A stretch of DNA of 64,000 nt from Xanthomonas sp. XNM01 (lineage in GTDB: Bacteria > Pseudomonadota > Gammaproteobacteria > Xanthomonadales > Xanthomonadaceae): positions 1-64,000 of the forward strand of contig NZ_JACVAP010000007.1 of NCBI RefSeq assembly GCF_014851915.1, given 5' to 3'. Under the pieces are notes generated by a model, which was given only the letters and a program-made list of their open reading frames with translations, was not told the DNA's origin and did no database searches. Shown piece by piece: positions 24,831 to 35,230 of the stretch; within the stretch, counting starts at the first letter, position 1, and every line of letters begins with the position of its first letter. The translations under genes and the position numbers were made by a program.

Positions 24831-26369
24831 ATGTCCCTGCTGCCGGCCGCCCTGACGGCCCTGGCGCTGGCATCGCCATGCGCGATCGCCGCCATGCCCG
24901 CACCGGATTTCACCGCACTCGATCGCCTGATCGAGGATAGCCGCCGTGCGACCGGCTATGCGCCCGGGCTGGCGATCATCGTCCTCCGTGATGGTCGTAT
25001 CGTCCACGAAGCCTACTCCGGCCATGCCGACATCGATGCGCAGGTGCCGGTGACGCGCGACACGGTGTTCTACATCGCCTCGGCGACCAAGCCGATGTTC
25101 GCGCTGAACGCGCTGCTGGCCGAGGCGGATGGTCGGCTCGACCTGCAGGCGCCGTTGCGGACGATGTTCCCGGACGTCGCCTTCGACGGCATCGACGCGG
25201 ATGCGGTGACCGCGGGCGAGCTGCTGTTCCACGCCTCCGGCGTGGACAACCCGGACCTGGCCTGGGCTGCAGCGTTCAGCGGCGTGCACGACGCCGCATC
25301 GCGACAGGCGCTGGTCGCGCGTACGCATGCCGATCCGGAGACGCCCCATCGCACGTTCCGCTACACCAATGTCGGCTACAACCTGTTCAGCGCCTGGCTG
25401 GACAGGCGTTCGGCCATACCCTGGCAGCAGCAGCTGGAGGCGCGCGTCTTCCAGCCGCTCGGCATGCACCACACCAGTGCCTCGATGGACCATGCGCAGC
25501 GTGCCGGATGGACGCTGGCGCGGCCTTACTCGCTCGGGTCCATCACACCGCAGCGGCCGCTGCCGCTGTCCAAGACCGATGCGACGATGCACGCGGCAGG
25601 CGGCGTGGTCTCCACCGCGCCGGACCTGGCCCGCTTCCTGGCAGCGCAGCTGTCCGGCGGCGACAGCGGCGGGATCCCGCGCGCGCTGATCGCACAGTCG
25701 CAGCAGCCGCAGGTGGCGGTGGACGCGCACTACCAGGACTTCGCGCGCGATGGATACGCCTGGGGCTGGTACACCGGCGCGTACAAGGGCCGGCGGCTGC
25801 TGCATCACTTCGGCGGTTTCGCCGGCTTCCATGCGCACCTGTCGTTCATGCCCGACGCCGGCCTCGCCCTGGTGGTGCTGGCCAACGAGGACGTGCTCGC
25901 GCCGCGGTTGACCAGCCTGGTCGCCGATTACGCCTACGGCACGCTGCTGCACGAGCCCGACCTGCAGGCGCGCGTCGCGGCGCGCTTCGATGCGCTGCAG
26001 GCGCAGGCCCTCGCACTCCCGTCGACGATCGCCCGGCAACGCGCGCAGATCGCCGCGCGCCCCTGGCGGCTGGCGCTGCCGCGCGCGGCGTATGGCGGGC
26101 GCTACGAAGACCCGCTGCTCGGCACGATCACCGTCACGCTGGATGCGGACGCGCGGCTGCGCCTGCGCTGGGGCGTGCTCGACGCGGTGGCCGACGGCGG
26201 CGATGCCGACGAGCAGCTACGGGTCGAGTTCATGCCCGGTGCCGGCCGCTTCCTCGACTTCGACGTGCAGGACGGACGCGTGATCGCGATCGACTTCGAG
26301 GGCATGCGCTTCCCGCGGCTGCAGCCGCTGGACCAGCCGGATCCGCGCCCGTCCGCTCCTGCCCGCTGA
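24831..26369 (+). CDS. serine hydrolase, class C beta-lactamase family
   Basis: 512 residues with signal peptide (MSLLPAALTALALASPCAIAA). The beta-lactamase/DD-peptidase fold shows the nucleophile motif SATK (Ser84, Lys87) and the YTN triad (178-180); HHFGG near residue 325 takes the place of KTG. After about residue 380 a lipocalin-like or DUF3471-type tail follows (YGGRYEDPLLGTITVTLDADARLRLRW...). Such periplasmic enzymes act as esterases, aminopeptidases or peptidoglycan peptidases; the exact substrate is not evident. Confidence 0.85.
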   Translation: MSLLPAALTALALASPCAIAAMPAPDFTALDRLIEDSRRATGYAPGLAIIVLRDGRIVHEAYSGHADIDAQVPVTRDTVFYIASATKPMFALNALLAEADGRLDLQAPLRTMFPDVAFDGIDADAVTAGELLFHASGVDNPDLAWAAAFSGVHDAASRQALVARTHADPETPHRTFRYTNVGYNLFSAWLDRRSAIPWQQQLEARVFQPLGMHHTSASMDHAQRAGWTLARPYSLGSITPQRPLPLSKTDATMHAAGGVVSTAPDLARFLAAQLSGGDSGGIPRALIAQSQQPQVAVDAHYQDFARDGYAWGWYTGAYKGRRLLHHFGGFAGFHAHLSFMPDAGLALVVLANEDVLAPRLTSLVADYAYGTLLHEPDLQARVAARFDALQAQALALPSTIARQRAQIAARPWRLALPRAAYGGRYEDPLLGTITVTLDADARLRLRWGVLDAVADGGDADEQLRVEFMPGAGRFLDFDVQDGRVIAIDFEGMRFPRLQPLDQPDPRPSAPAR

Positions 26370-26472
26370 TGCCATGGCGATGAACGGTGGTTGCCGTGCC
26401 AGGCCGTGCCGGTCAGGATGGGGCACGCCCGCGGCTGCCTGCCGTCGTGGTGTTACCGGAGGAAGACATGCA

Positions 26473-26646
26473 ATGGATGCATCCAGGAAGGCGAAGCTTG
26501 ACGCGCTGCTGTACGCGCTTGCCGCGGTCTGCTGGGCTGCCCGCGCGATGATCGGTGACAGGCCGGTGCTGTATGCGTTCACGGTGGTGTTCGGCCTGCT
26601 TGGTCTGTCCAGTCTGCGCAAGGCGCGGCAGCGGTCCGCGCACTGA
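26473..26646 (+). CDS. small two-helix membrane protein
   Basis: 57 residues starting MDASRKAKLDALLYALAAV; an excellent GGAGGAAG lies seven bases upstream of the ATG. Two hydrophobic segments (LLYALAAVCWAARAMIG, LYAFTVVFGLLGLSSL) make a hairpin, and the tail is basic (RKARQRSAH). No family recognised. Convergent with ligD, ten bases away. Confidence 0.6.
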   Translation: MDASRKAKLDALLYALAAVCWAARAMIGDRPVLYAFTVVFGLLGLSSLRKARQRSAH

Positions 26647-26655
26647 CCAGGCCGC

Positions 26656-29244
26656 TCAGCCGATGCCGGGCAGACGCTGCGCCAGCGTCGCGAAGCCGGC
26701 CCAGGGATCGGCCTTCAGGCGCCGCGCGCGCGCCAGCGCCTTGTCCGGGCTGAACGCCTGCGGCGATGCGATTCGGCCCAGTTCGTCCCAGCGCAGCGGC
26801 ACCGCGACCGCCGGCGTGTCCCGTGCGCGCAGCGACCACGAGCAGACGCTGGTATTGCCGCGCCCGTTGCGCAGCCAGTCGACGAAGATCACCCCGCGCC
26901 GCTTCGCCTTGCTCATCGTCGCCACGTAGCGGTCCGGCGCCTGTGCGGCCAAGGCCTGGGCGAAGGCCTCGCTGAAGTCGCGCGCCTGCTCCCAGTCGGC
27001 TTCCGGTGCGATCGGCACCACCACATGCAGGCCCTTGCCGCCGGACAGGCGCACGAAGCTCTCCAGGCCGGCCTGTTGCAGCTTGGCGCGGATGTCGCGC
27101 GCCGCGGCGCGGATCTGGTTCCAGCCCACGCCCTCGCCCGGGTCGAGATCGAACACCAGCCGGTCGGGATGCTCGGGATCGTCCACGCCCGCGCCCCAGG
27201 GATGCAGCTCCAGCGTGTTCATCTGCACCAGCTCGAGCAGGCCGGCGGCATCCTCGATGTAGAGGTAGTCCTCCATGCCGCTCTTCTGCCGCAGCGGCAC
27301 CGCATGCACGTGCGTACCGAGCGCGCGGCTTTCGTGTTTCTGGAAGAAGCAGTCGCCGGCCACGCCATCCGGGCAGCGCAGCAGCGACAACGGCCGGCGT
27401 GCGACCTCCGGCAGCAGCCAGGGCGCGATCGCGCGGTAGTAGTCGGCGACCTGCGCCTTGGTCATGCCGGTGGACGGATAGACCACGCGGTCCGGGCTGC
27501 TGATCGTGACGGTGTCGCCCGCGTCGTCCGTCCCGCGTGCGCTCGGTGCCGGCGCGGCGCTGGAGCGCTTCGCGGCCGTCCGTCGCTCGCCGGCCGATGT
27601 CGAGCGTGCGCTGAGCGCGGGCGCAGGCTGCACATCCTCCAGTGGCTTGTCCGCGCGCAGCCGCTTGAACGCGGCCTGGCGCAGCAGGCCTTCCTTGCCC
27701 CAGCCGCGGAACGCGACCTCGGCGACCAGCTCCGGCTCGACCCAGTGCACGCTGCGCAGCGAAAACGGCACATGCGCCGGCAGCGCGACCACGCCGTCCC
27801 CGCGTGCACGCGCTTCCAGCAACGGCAGCAGCCGGGCCAGCATCGCATCGTCGAAGCCGGTGCCGACCCGGCCGACGTACTGCCAGCCGCCGGACTTCCC
27901 GGGTCTGGCCATCAGCAGCGAGCCGAAGCCGCTGCGTGCGCCTTTCGGGTCGGTGTAGCCGACCACGACGAACTCGTCGGTGTTCTCGTGCTTCACCTTG
28001 ACCCAGTCGTGGCTGCGCGCGCTGACGTAGCGCGCGTCGACGCGCTTGCTGACGATGCCTTCGAAGCCCTTGTCGCCGGTGGCGGCGAACACCTCCGGGC
28101 CATGCCCGAGCACGTGGTCGCTGTAGGCGAGGATGCCCGGCTCCTCGCCCAGCACCTGGCGCAGCAGCGCCTTGCGCTGCTGCAGCGGCGTGCCGGCCAG
28201 GTCCACTCCGGCCAGGCCGGGCAGGTCGAACACCACGTAACGCAGCGGCGCCTTCGAGGTGCCGTCGATCACCCGCTGCAGCGCGGAAAAATCGCTGCGG
28301 CCATCGGCGTCCAGCACCACCAGTTCGCCGTCCAGCCGGGCATCGCCGACCGGCAGCGCTTCGATGGCCCTGGCGACCTCCGGGAAATCGCCGGTCCAGG
28401 TCAGGCCACCGCGCGAGCGCAGCGTGGCGACGCCATCGACCAGGTCGGCCAGCAGCCGGTAGCCGTCCCATTTGATCTCGTGCAGCCAGTCCTCGCCGCT
28501 CGGCGCGCCGCTGCGCGCCGTCGCCAGCTGCGCGGCGAAGCCGGTCGGATGCGGGCGGTCGCGAGCACCGGGCAGGGCGAGGGCGCGCCTGTGCCAGGTG
28601 GCATCGGCGCGCCGCCGGCGCCGTGCGGCAGGTGCGGGCTTTTGGGTACTACGTCCGGCGCCGGTCCTGTTCGCGCCCGATGCCTTCCCGGCACGGCCTC
28701 GCGTCGGCGCGGAACGCCGCGGCGCGGAGTCGACCAGGTCGTCGGCCTCCAGATCCGCCGCGCCTGCGTCGTCGCGCTTGATCAGCAGCCACTGCGGCTG
28801 GCGCCCGCGCGGCGCGGTGCGCACCAGCTTCCAGCCGCCTTCGAGCTTGCCGCCATGCAGGACGAAGTCGAGCTTGCCGGCGGCGATCGCTTCCAGCGGA
28901 TCGCCGTCGCAGGCCCAGGTGCCGTGGTCGAATACGTCGACATGGCCGGCACCGTAATGGCCCTCGGGGATGTCGCCCTCGAAGCCGGCGTAGGACAGCG
29001 GATGGTCCTCCACCTGCACCGCCAGCCGCTTCTCGCCGGGACGCAGCGACGGACCCTTGGGCACGGCCCAGCTCTTCAGCGCGCCATCGGCTTCCAGGCG
29101 GAAATCGTAGTGGCGCGAACTGGCGTGATGCAGCTGCACGACGAAGATCGGGCGCCGCGAGGGCCCGCCCGGCGCATCGGCCTGCGGTTCCGGTGTGCCG
29201 CCGGCGTCGAAGCGGCGCTTGCGCTGGTAGTCGCGCAGCGACAT
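26656..29244 (-). CDS. ligD: multifunctional NHEJ DNA ligase LigD
   Basis: 862 residues with domain order phosphoesterase-ligase-polymerase. The 3'-phosphoesterase is at 1-160 (VQLHHASSRHYDFRLEADG, DIPEGHYGAG), followed by a basic low-complexity linker (~175-215). The ligase has nucleophile Lys258 (EIKWDGYR), DGELV and DWVKVK motifs. The polymerase/primase domain is at 575-862, with catalytic Asp699, Asp701 (FDLDPGEG) and Asp789 (FVDWLRN). It seals Ku-bound double-strand breaks after end processing and gap filling. Begins three bases after the ku stop, so co-transcribed with it. Confidence 0.95.
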   Translation of the reverse strand: MSLRDYQRKRRFDAGGTPEPQADAPGGPSRRPIFVVQLHHASSRHYDFRLEADGALKSWAVPKGPSLRPGEKRLAVQVEDHPLSYAGFEGDIPEGHYGAGHVDVFDHGTWACDGDPLEAIAAGKLDFVLHGGKLEGGWKLVRTAPRGRQPQWLLIKRDDAGAADLEADDLVDSAPRRSAPTRGRAGKASGANRTGAGRSTQKPAPAARRRRRADATWHRRALALPGARDRPHPTGFAAQLATARSGAPSGEDWLHEIKWDGYRLLADLVDGVATLRSRGGLTWTGDFPEVARAIEALPVGDARLDGELVVLDADGRSDFSALQRVIDGTSKAPLRYVVFDLPGLAGVDLAGTPLQQRKALLRQVLGEEPGILAYSDHVLGHGPEVFAATGDKGFEGIVSKRVDARYVSARSHDWVKVKHENTDEFVVVGYTDPKGARSGFGSLLMARPGKSGGWQYVGRVGTGFDDAMLARLLPLLEARARGDGVVALPAHVPFSLRSVHWVEPELVAEVAFRGWGKEGLLRQAAFKRLRADKPLEDVQPAPALSARSTSAGERRTAAKRSSAAPAPSARGTDDAGDTVTISSPDRVVYPSTGMTKAQVADYYRAIAPWLLPEVARRPLSLLRCPDGVAGDCFFQKHESRALGTHVHAVPLRQKSGMEDYLYIEDAAGLLELVQMNTLELHPWGAGVDDPEHPDRLVFDLDPGEGVGWNQIRAAARDIRAKLQQAGLESFVRLSGGKGLHVVVPIAPEADWEQARDFSEAFAQALAAQAPDRYVATMSKAKRRGVIFVDWLRNGRGNTSVCSWSLRARDTPAVAVPLRWDELGRIASPQAFSPDKALARARRLKADPWAGFATLAQRLPGIG

Positions 29245-29247
29245 GGC

Positions 29248-30207
29248 TCAGCCCGCCTTGCGGGGTCTGGTGGTGCGCTTGGCGGCGGTCTTCTTCGCTG
29301 CCTTCTTCGCGGTTTTCTTCGCAGTCGTCTTCGCCGCCTTCCTGGCCGGCGCCCTGGCCGTGCTTCCCGACGCGGCACCAGCAGCGGTCTTCTTCGCCGG
29401 CGTGCGCTTCTTGGCGTCCAGGCTCTTCTGCAGCAGCGACATGAAGTCGACCACGTTGGTGCTGGCGTCCTCGTGGGTGTCGGCCACCTCGTCCTCGACC
29501 TTGGCGGTGCCGCCCTTCTGCTTGATCCGCTTGCGCAGGATGGCCTGCAGGCGGGTGCGGAACTCGTCGTGGTAGTCGTCCGGATTCCAGTCGCCGGACA
29601 TCGAGTCGATCAGCTGCGAGGCCATCGCGACCTCCTTGTCGCTGATCCGGTACTTCGCCAGGCTTTCGCCGGGCAGCTTGTAGTCCTCCGGGTCGACCAG
29701 TTCCTGTGGCCAGCGCAGCAGCATCAGCACCAGGCCATCGCCGTGCGGCATCACCGCGCTCAGGTATTCGCGGGTGCGGATCACCACGCGTGCGATGCCG
29801 ACCCGGCCGGAACTGCGCAGGGTCTCGCGCAGCAGCACGTAGCCCTTCTCGGCCTTCTTGCCCGGCACCAGCAGGTAGGGTTTCTCGTAGTAGCGCGGGT
29901 CGATCTGCGTCGCGTCGACGAAGGCTTCGACCTCGACCGTCTCATGGCTTTCCGGCGCGGCCGCCTTGATGTCCTCCTGCTCGAGCACGACGTAGCTGCC
30001 CTTGTCGTACTCGTAGGCCTTGACCACGTCCTTCCACGGCACTTCCTCGCCGGTGTCGGCGTTGACCCGTTCGTAGCGCACCGGCTTGCGGTCGCGCGAA
30101 TCGAGCATGCGGAACTGCAGGTCGATCCGGCGCTCGCCCGACATCAGCGAGACCGGAACGTTGAGCAGTCCGAAGGACAGGGTGCCGGTCCAGATCGGGC
30201 GGGCCAT
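29248..30207 (-). CDS. ku: Ku double-strand break binding protein
   Basis: 319 residues. Prokaryotic Ku core (MARPIWTGTLSFGLLNVPVSL..., YYEKPYLLVPGKK, LRETLRSSGRVGIARVVIRTREYL) followed from ~residue 275 by a long Lys/Ala-rich tail (repeats of AKKT/KKA). This tail is the extended C-terminus that in mycobacterial and other Ku proteins aids DNA binding and LigD recruitment. Homodimeric ring threading DNA ends; upstream of and co-transcribed with ligD. Confidence 0.96.
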   Translation of the reverse strand: MARPIWTGTLSFGLLNVPVSLMSGERRIDLQFRMLDSRDRKPVRYERVNADTGEEVPWKDVVKAYEYDKGSYVVLEQEDIKAAAPESHETVEVEAFVDATQIDPRYYEKPYLLVPGKKAEKGYVLLRETLRSSGRVGIARVVIRTREYLSAVMPHGDGLVLMLLRWPQELVDPEDYKLPGESLAKYRISDKEVAMASQLIDSMSGDWNPDDYHDEFRTRLQAILRKRIKQKGGTAKVEDEVADTHEDASTNVVDFMSLLQKSLDAKKRTPAKKTAAGAASGSTARAPARKAAKTTAKKTAKKAAKKTAAKRTTRPRKAG

Positions 30208-30380
30208 GGGCGCGTCTCCAGCGACGGGACCGGCACCGTCGCATGGGCTGCGTCAGCCGTTCGTGATGTTTGCGGCGTGCCGCGCAGCGGCATCGCGCCG
30301 TCCTTCGTGGCCGGCGCGGGCTGGCGGTGCGTGCCGTCGTCGCGGACCCGGCGCGAGTGGCGGTCGGCAGGCGGCGCGGC

Positions 30381-31328
30381 TCAGCCGGGCAGCGTCTGCC
30401 GCAGCGCGGACATGCCGGCCCAGGGATCCTCGCGTAGCCGCGCGGCCTGCCGGAGCGCGGCGGCCGGAGCGACCGGCACGGACAGGTCGTGTCCGGCCAG
30501 CGCATCCCAGCCCAGCGGCATGGCGACGCCGATGCCGGCCGGCCCCCGCCGCAGCGACCAGCTGCAGGTCGCGGTCTGCGCCGGCGTCGTGGCCAGTGCG
30601 CGGATCCGCACGCCAAGGTCGCCGTCCCGGCCGGCGGCATGCGCCTCGATGATCGCGGCCGCGAACTCCTGCAGGGTCTCCCAGTCGACGCCCGGCGCCA
30701 GCGGTGCGACCACGTGCAGGCCGCCATCGCCGCTGAGGCGGACGAAGCTGGCCAGGCCGTGAGACTGCAGGCGCGTGCGCAGCGCGAGCGCGGCATCGGC
30801 GAGCGGTGCCGGCGCCGCGTCCAGGCCCAGCACCAGCCGGTCCGGCCCGGTCGGCTGCCCGATCGTGGCCGCGCCGGCTTCGAGTTCGAAGGCATCGGCC
30901 TGGACCAGCTGCAGCAGACCGGTGACGCCGCCGATGTAGAAGCCGGTGCCGTCGCCGCCCTGCGGGTGCCGCGGGAACGGATGCACGTAGCTGCCGAGGC
31001 CGGCGCGATGGTCCATCTGCGCGTCGGCCAGCGCCCCGTCGGGCGCTACGGCACGCAGGGCGAGCGGACGGTAGGCGGCCTCGGGCAGCAGCCAGGGCGC
31101 GACCTGGCGGTAGTAGTCGGCGACGTCGCCCCTGGTCAGCGGATCGGAGGCGAACAGCCTGCGCCCCGCGTCGAGGAACACCACGGCCTCGGCCAGGCCG
31201 TCGTCCTCGATGTCCACCGCTGCGTGCGCGCCGCTGCGTGCGCGATCGACCGACGGCAGTGCGTGCCGGCCCGTGGCCGTGCGTCCGTGGCCTGTCCGTG
31301 TGCCGAAGCCCGGCAGATTGCGTCCCAT
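30381..31328 (-). CDS. LigD polymerase-domain paralogue, catalytically degenerate
   Basis: 315 residues from ATG 31328 (AGGGGG upstream). From ~residue 60 it aligns with the polymerase domain of the neighbouring LigD: ADYYRQVAPWLLPEA, GLLQLVQADAFELE, SFVRLSGDGGLHVVAPL, TCSWSLRRGP, PLGWDAL and DPWAGMSALRQTLPG each have a counterpart there. However, the metal-binding DLD is changed to GLD (168-170), and the segment equivalent to FVDWLRN has no Asp (Arg-rich VRIRAL instead). Two of three catalytic aspartates are therefore gone. It probably has lost polymerase activity and may act as an accessory or DNA-end-binding protein. It is upstream of ku on the same strand, 173 bases away. Degeneracy is direct; role is inference. 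Confidence 0.8.
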   Translation of the reverse strand: MGRNLPGFGTRTGHGRTATGRHALPSVDRARSGAHAAVDIEDDGLAEAVVFLDAGRRLFASDPLTRGDVADYYRQVAPWLLPEAAYRPLALRAVAPDGALADAQMDHRAGLGSYVHPFPRHPQGGDGTGFYIGGVTGLLQLVQADAFELEAGAATIGQPTGPDRLVLGLDAAPAPLADAALALRTRLQSHGLASFVRLSGDGGLHVVAPLAPGVDWETLQEFAAAIIEAHAAGRDGDLGVRIRALATTPAQTATCSWSLRRGPAGIGVAMPLGWDALAGHDLSVPVAPAAALRQAARLREDPWAGMSALRQTLPG

Positions 31329-31591
31329 CCATCCCCCTGTTCGCGTCGATGCCGCCCTGGACGCGCGTTCGCGGGTGTACGCAGGATCGCCGGACATCAT
31401 GTCCGCAGCGGCCGCGTACGGATCCTCCGCGGACGCGCCGATGTCCGGCGCTTGTTGGAACCGATCGGCGAACGTCGCATGCGGGATGTCAGCGCGGCGT
31501 GATGCCGGTCACGCCGGGGGCGCGACCGTGTCCGCAGCCGCGCGGACGATGGGGATGCAGGGCCGGAGGCGATGCCGCCGGCACCGGACGC

Positions 31592-32617
31592 TCAGTGCGC
31601 GCTGGCCTGCGCCTGATCGTGCTCCAGGTGGTAGCGGGTCGCCTCGGCCACCTCGTGCTTCGAGCCGAGGAACACCGGCACGCGCTGGTGCAGCTGGTCG
31701 GGCTGGATCTCCAGGATCCGGCGGCGGCCGTCGGTGGCCGCGCCGCCGGCCTGCTCGACCAGCAGGCCCATCGGGTTGGCCTCGTACATCAGCCGCAGCT
31801 TGCCGGCCTTGGTCGGGTCCTTGCGGTCCCATGGATAGATGAAGATGCCGCCGCGGGTCAGGATGCGGTGCACGTCGGCGACCATGCTGGCGATCCAGCG
31901 CATGTTGAAGTCCTTGCCGCGCGGACCCTCGCTGCCGACCAGCAGGTCGCCGACATAGGCCTGCATCGGCGCTTCCCAGTGACGCTGGTTGGACATGTTG
32001 ATCGCGAATTCCTTCGTGTCCTCGGGAATGCGCATGTCGGCCTGGGTCAGCAGGAAGCTGCCTTCCTCGCGCTCCAGCGTGAACGCGTGGGTGCCGTTGC
32101 CCAGGGTCAGCACCAGCATCGTGCTGGGGCCGTAGATGCAGTAGCCGGCCGCGACCTGCTGCGTGCCCGGCTGCAGGAAGTGCTCGTCGCCGGCGCAGGC
32201 CACGCCCGGCGGGCAGCGCAGCACCGAGAAGATGGTGCCGACCGAGACGTTGACGTCGATATTGGAGCTGCCGTCCAGCGGATCGAACAGCAGCAGGAAG
32301 TCGCCGACCGGGTATTCGCTGGGTACCGGCTGGCTGTGGTCCATCTCCTCCGACGCGCAGGCGGCGAGGTGGCCGCCCCACATGTTGGCCTCCAGCAGGA
32401 TGTCGTTGCTGAGCACGTCCAGCTTCTTCTGCGCCTCGCCCTGCACGTTGCCGGTGCCGGCATCGCCGAGCACGCCGCCGAGGGCGCCCTTGCTGACCGC
32501 GATGGAGATGCGCTTGCAGGCGCGCGAGACGATCGTGATCAGCTGGCGCAGTTCCGGGCCGATGCGGCCGGCCTGCTGTTCTTCGATCAGGAAACGGGTC
32601 AGCGACGTACGCGACAT
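31592..32617 (-). CDS. fbp: class I fructose-1,6-bisphosphatase
   Basis: 341 residues from ATG 32617 ([14 protein letters not shown]). The metal-binding signature [10 protein letters not shown] is intact, with [23 protein letters not shown], the substrate loop [14 protein letters not shown] and the end [15 protein letters not shown]. It hydrolyses fructose-1,6-bisphosphate in gluconeogenesis. Monocistronic; a long upstream region separates it from the aminotransferase. Confidence 0.96.
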   Translation of the reverse strand: MSRTSLTRFLIEEQQAGRIGPELRQLITIVSRACKRISIAVSKGALGGVLGDAGTGNVQGEAQKKLDVLSNDILLEANMWGGHLAACASEEMDHSQPVPSEYPVGDFLLLFDPLDGSSNIDVNVSVGTIFSVLRCPPGVACAGDEHFLQPGTQQVAAGYCIYGPSTMLVLTLGNGTHAFTLEREEGSFLLTQADMRIPEDTKEFAINMSNQRHWEAPMQAYVGDLLVGSEGPRGKDFNMRWIASMVADVHRILTRGGIFIYPWDRKDPTKAGKLRLMYEANPMGLLVEQAGGAATDGRRRILEIQPDQLHQRVPVFLGSKHEVAEATRYHLEHDQAQASAH

Positions 32618-32861
32618 CGAGGACGGCCTTTGCAGCGAGGGGGCGCGTATTGTCGCCGCTGCGCACGACAAAGACGACCCGCGCGGCCGTGCTGGAGACG
32701 CTCGCCTGCGCGATGCCGCGTGCCCCGCGGCACTGACAGCGCTGACAGCATGGCGCCGCTGCTGGCCGGAGCACATCGTGCAGCACGGCCGTCTGGCGGA
32801 TGCCGCCGATGGCGGAACCGATGCGCGTTCGAGCCAGGGCCATCGCGCTGGTTCGCCGCAA

Positions 32862-32898
32862 CGAAAAAGCCGGGAGGCGTCCGCGCTCCCGGCTTCGT
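32862..32898 (-). terminator. Rho-independent terminator of the aminotransferase gene
   Basis: AAGCCGGGAG (32867-32876) and CTCCCGGCTT (32886-32895) form a ten-pair stem with a nine-base loop. Read on the minus strand it is followed by TTTTTCG, 40 bases after the aminotransferase stop. The remaining ~245 bases to fbp show no gene. Confidence 0.85.
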
Positions 32899-32933
32899 TC
32901 CCAGCGTGGATGCGCCGGCGCTGCCGGCCCGCC

Positions 32934-34136
32934 TCAGTCCTTCGAGACGGTCGCCACGGCCTGGGCCACGTACTCGAGGTTGCGCTGGTTCAGCGCGGCC
33001 ACGCAGATGCGGCCGGTGCCGACGGCGTAGATGCCGTACTCGTCGCGCAGGCGGTCGACCTGGACCTTGCTCAGGCCCGAGTACGAGAACATGCCCGCCT
33101 GGCGTTCGATGAAGCCGAACTCCGGTGCGCCCAGCGCGGCCAGCTTCTGCACCAGGCCGCCACGCAGCGCGTGGATGCGCTCGCGCATCTCGGTCAGTTC
33201 CTGCTCCCACAGCGTGCGCAGCTCCGGGCTGGACAGCACGCCGGCGACCAGCGCCGCGCCGTGGGTGGACGGGCTGGAATAGATCTGGCGGATGATGCGC
33301 TTGATCTGCGACTGCACGGCCTTGGCCTGGTCGGCGCTCGGCGCGACCACGGTCAGTGCGCCGACGCGCTCGCCATACAGCGAGAACGACTTGGAGTACG
33401 AGCTGGCGACGACGAAGCTGTCGATGCCGGCCTCGACCAGAATGCCGATCGCGGCGGCGTCCTCGGCGATGCCCTTGTCGAAGCCCTGGTAGGCCATGTC
33501 GACGAACGGGAACAGCTGGCGTTCCTTCAGCAACGCGGCGACCTGCTTCCACTGCGCGACGGTGAGGTCGGCGCCGGTCGGGTTGTGGCAGCAGGCGTGC
33601 AGCAGCACGGTGGTGCCCGGCTGCAGCTTGGACAGGTCGGCCAGCATGCCGGCGAAATCCAGGCCGTGGCTGGCTGCGTCGAAGTAGGTGTAGTCGACGA
33701 CCTCGAAGCCGGCGGCGGAGAACACCGCGCGGTGGTTCTCCCAGCTCGGGTTGCTCAGCGCCAGGGTGGCGTGCGGCAGCACCTTGCGCAGCAGCTCGGC
33801 GCCGACGCGCAGCGCACCGCTGCCGCCGACGGTCTGGGTGGTGGCGACGCGGCCGGCGGCCAGCAGCTCGGAGTCCTTGCCGAACAGCAGTTCCTTCGTG
33901 GCCTGGGTGTAGGCGGCCAGGCCGTCGATCGGCAGGTAGCCGCGCGGACGGCCGGCGGCGGCCAGCGCTTCCTCGACCTGGCGCACGGCTTTCAACAGCG
34001 GAATGCGGCCCTGTTCGTCGTAGTAGATGCCCACGCCCAGGTTGACCTTGGTCGGGCGGGCATCGGCGTTGTAGGCCTCGGTCAGTCCCAGGATCGGATC
34101 GCCCGGGACCAGTTCGACGGTGGAGAAGAAGGACAC
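32934..34136 (-). CDS. tyrB: aspartate/aromatic-amino-acid aminotransferase (class I)
   Basis: 400 residues from the GTG at 34136 ([21 protein letters not shown]), the position expected for the subgroup Ialpha family; no ATG with a ribosome-binding site is near. Active-site Lys is in [15 protein letters not shown], Asn in CCHNPTG, and the C-terminal carboxylate-binding Arg in [15 protein letters not shown] enzyme interconverting aspartate or aromatic amino acids with their 2-oxo acids. Whether it is AspC- or TyrB-like in preference cannot be decided by eye. Ends in a clear intrinsic terminator. Confidence 0.9.
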   Translation of the reverse strand: MSFFSTVELVPGDPILGLTEAYNADARPTKVNLGVGIYYDEQGRIPLLKAVRQVEEALAAAGRPRGYLPIDGLAAYTQATKELLFGKDSELLAAGRVATTQTVGGSGALRVGAELLRKVLPHATLALSNPSWENHRAVFSAAGFEVVDYTYFDAASHGLDFAGMLADLSKLQPGTTVLLHACCHNPTGADLTVAQWKQVAALLKERQLFPFVDMAYQGFDKGIAEDAAAIGILVEAGIDSFVVASSYSKSFSLYGERVGALTVVAPSADQAKAVQSQIKRIIRQIYSSPSTHGAALVAGVLSSPELRTLWEQELTEMRERIHALRGGLVQKLAALGAPEFGFIERQAGMFSYSGLSKVQVDRLRDEYGIYAVGTGRICVAALNQRNLEYVAQAVATVSKD

Positions 34137-34630
34137 GGCAGCACTCGGCAGAAGAGGGGAGGAAGGCGTCGCCGTCGCAGCCGGCGGCTGTGCGGAGAGC
34201 CGCTCAATGCTAGCAGGCACGGCCGCCACGCGCCGGCCGCCGCAATGGTTTCAGCGGTGACCTCGACGGCGGCGATCGCACGCGCGCGGCCGGCCATGCA
34301 GGGGCTTCGCGCCGTTGCCGCACTGGCACGGCCGGACCCGCCGGCAGGATCTGCGGAGTTGGCCGCCACGCCAGGCACGCGCACGCCGGACGGGCCTGCG
34401 CCGGCGCGCGGGTGTGCCAGGGAATGCGTGCTCCGCCGTTCCCGCGCGCTTCGCCGGGCAGCGGCCCGGCACGAGGCGGCTGGATCGCCCACGTGCCGGG
34501 CGCGCGACCGCGATCGGCCCTGATGGCGGCACGGGCCGGCGATGCCGGTGGCCCGGCGGTTCACCGGAAAGCAGGGGCGGGCCGCTGCCGGTCGGGTACG
34601 ATGCTCGCCCCCTGTCCGGGCGCCGTTCCC
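34137..34630. other. intergenic region between aminotransferase and folE
   Basis: About 490 bases separating divergent genes, without a supportable coding frame. TACGAT (34598-34603), 27 bases before the folE start, is a plausible -10 for that gene; no matching -35 is seen. Confidence 0.5.
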
Positions 34631-35230
34631 ATGACCGACAAGACCGATCCCGCCACCCCCGTCACCCAGACCCAGGCCGAGGACGCCGTGCGCACCCTGC
34701 TGCGCTGGGCCGGCGAGGATCCGACCCGCGAGGGCCTGCTCGATACGCCGCGCCGCGTGGCCGAAGCCTATGGCGACTGGTTCAGCGGCTACGGCAACGA
34801 TCCGCGCGCCTACCTGGAGCGGACCTTCGAGGAGGTCGCCGGCTACGACGAGATGATCGTGCTGCGCGACATCGAGTACGAAAGCCACTGCGAGCACCAC
34901 ATGGCGCCGATCATCGGCAAGGTCCACGTCGGCTATCTGCCGGCCGGCAAGGTGGTGGGCATCAGCAAGCTGGCGCGCGTGGTCGAGACCTTCGCCCGCC
35001 GCTTCCAGGTGCAGGAGAAGATGACCGCGCAGATCGCGCAGACCATCCAGGACGTGCTGCAGCCGCTGGGCGTGGGCGTGGTGGTCGAAGGCGCGCACGA
35101 GTGCATGACCACCCGCGGCATCCACAAGCGCGGCGTCAGCATGGTCACCAGCAAGATGCTGGGCAGCTTCCGCGAGGACGCGCGCACCCGCGCCGAGTTC
35201 CTGCGTTTCATCGAGACCGGCCGCCGTTGA
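34631..35230 (+). CDS. folE: GTP cyclohydrolase I
   Basis: 199 residues. Zinc ligands Cys87 and His90 in SHCEHHM and Cys158 in AHECMTTRG; the rest of the family core is present ([56 protein letters not shown]). It converts GTP to 7,8-dihydroneopterin triphosphate, the first step of folate synthesis. The last four bases overlap the start of the YchJ-like gene. Confidence 0.97.
   Translation: MTDKTDPATPVTQTQAEDAVRTLLRWAGEDPTREGLLDTPRRVAEAYGDWFSGYGNDPRAYLERTFEEVAGYDEMIVLRDIEYESHCEHHMAPIIGKVHVGYLPAGKVVGISKLARVVETFARRFQVQEKMTAQIAQTIQDVLQPLGVGVVVEGAHECMTTRGIHKRGVSMVTSKMLGSFREDARTRAEFLRFIETGRR

Noticed and set aside
34251-34532. 93-codon minus-strand frame between the aminotransferase and folE
   Set aside because: Arg/Pro-rich low-complexity translation and no ribosome-binding site.
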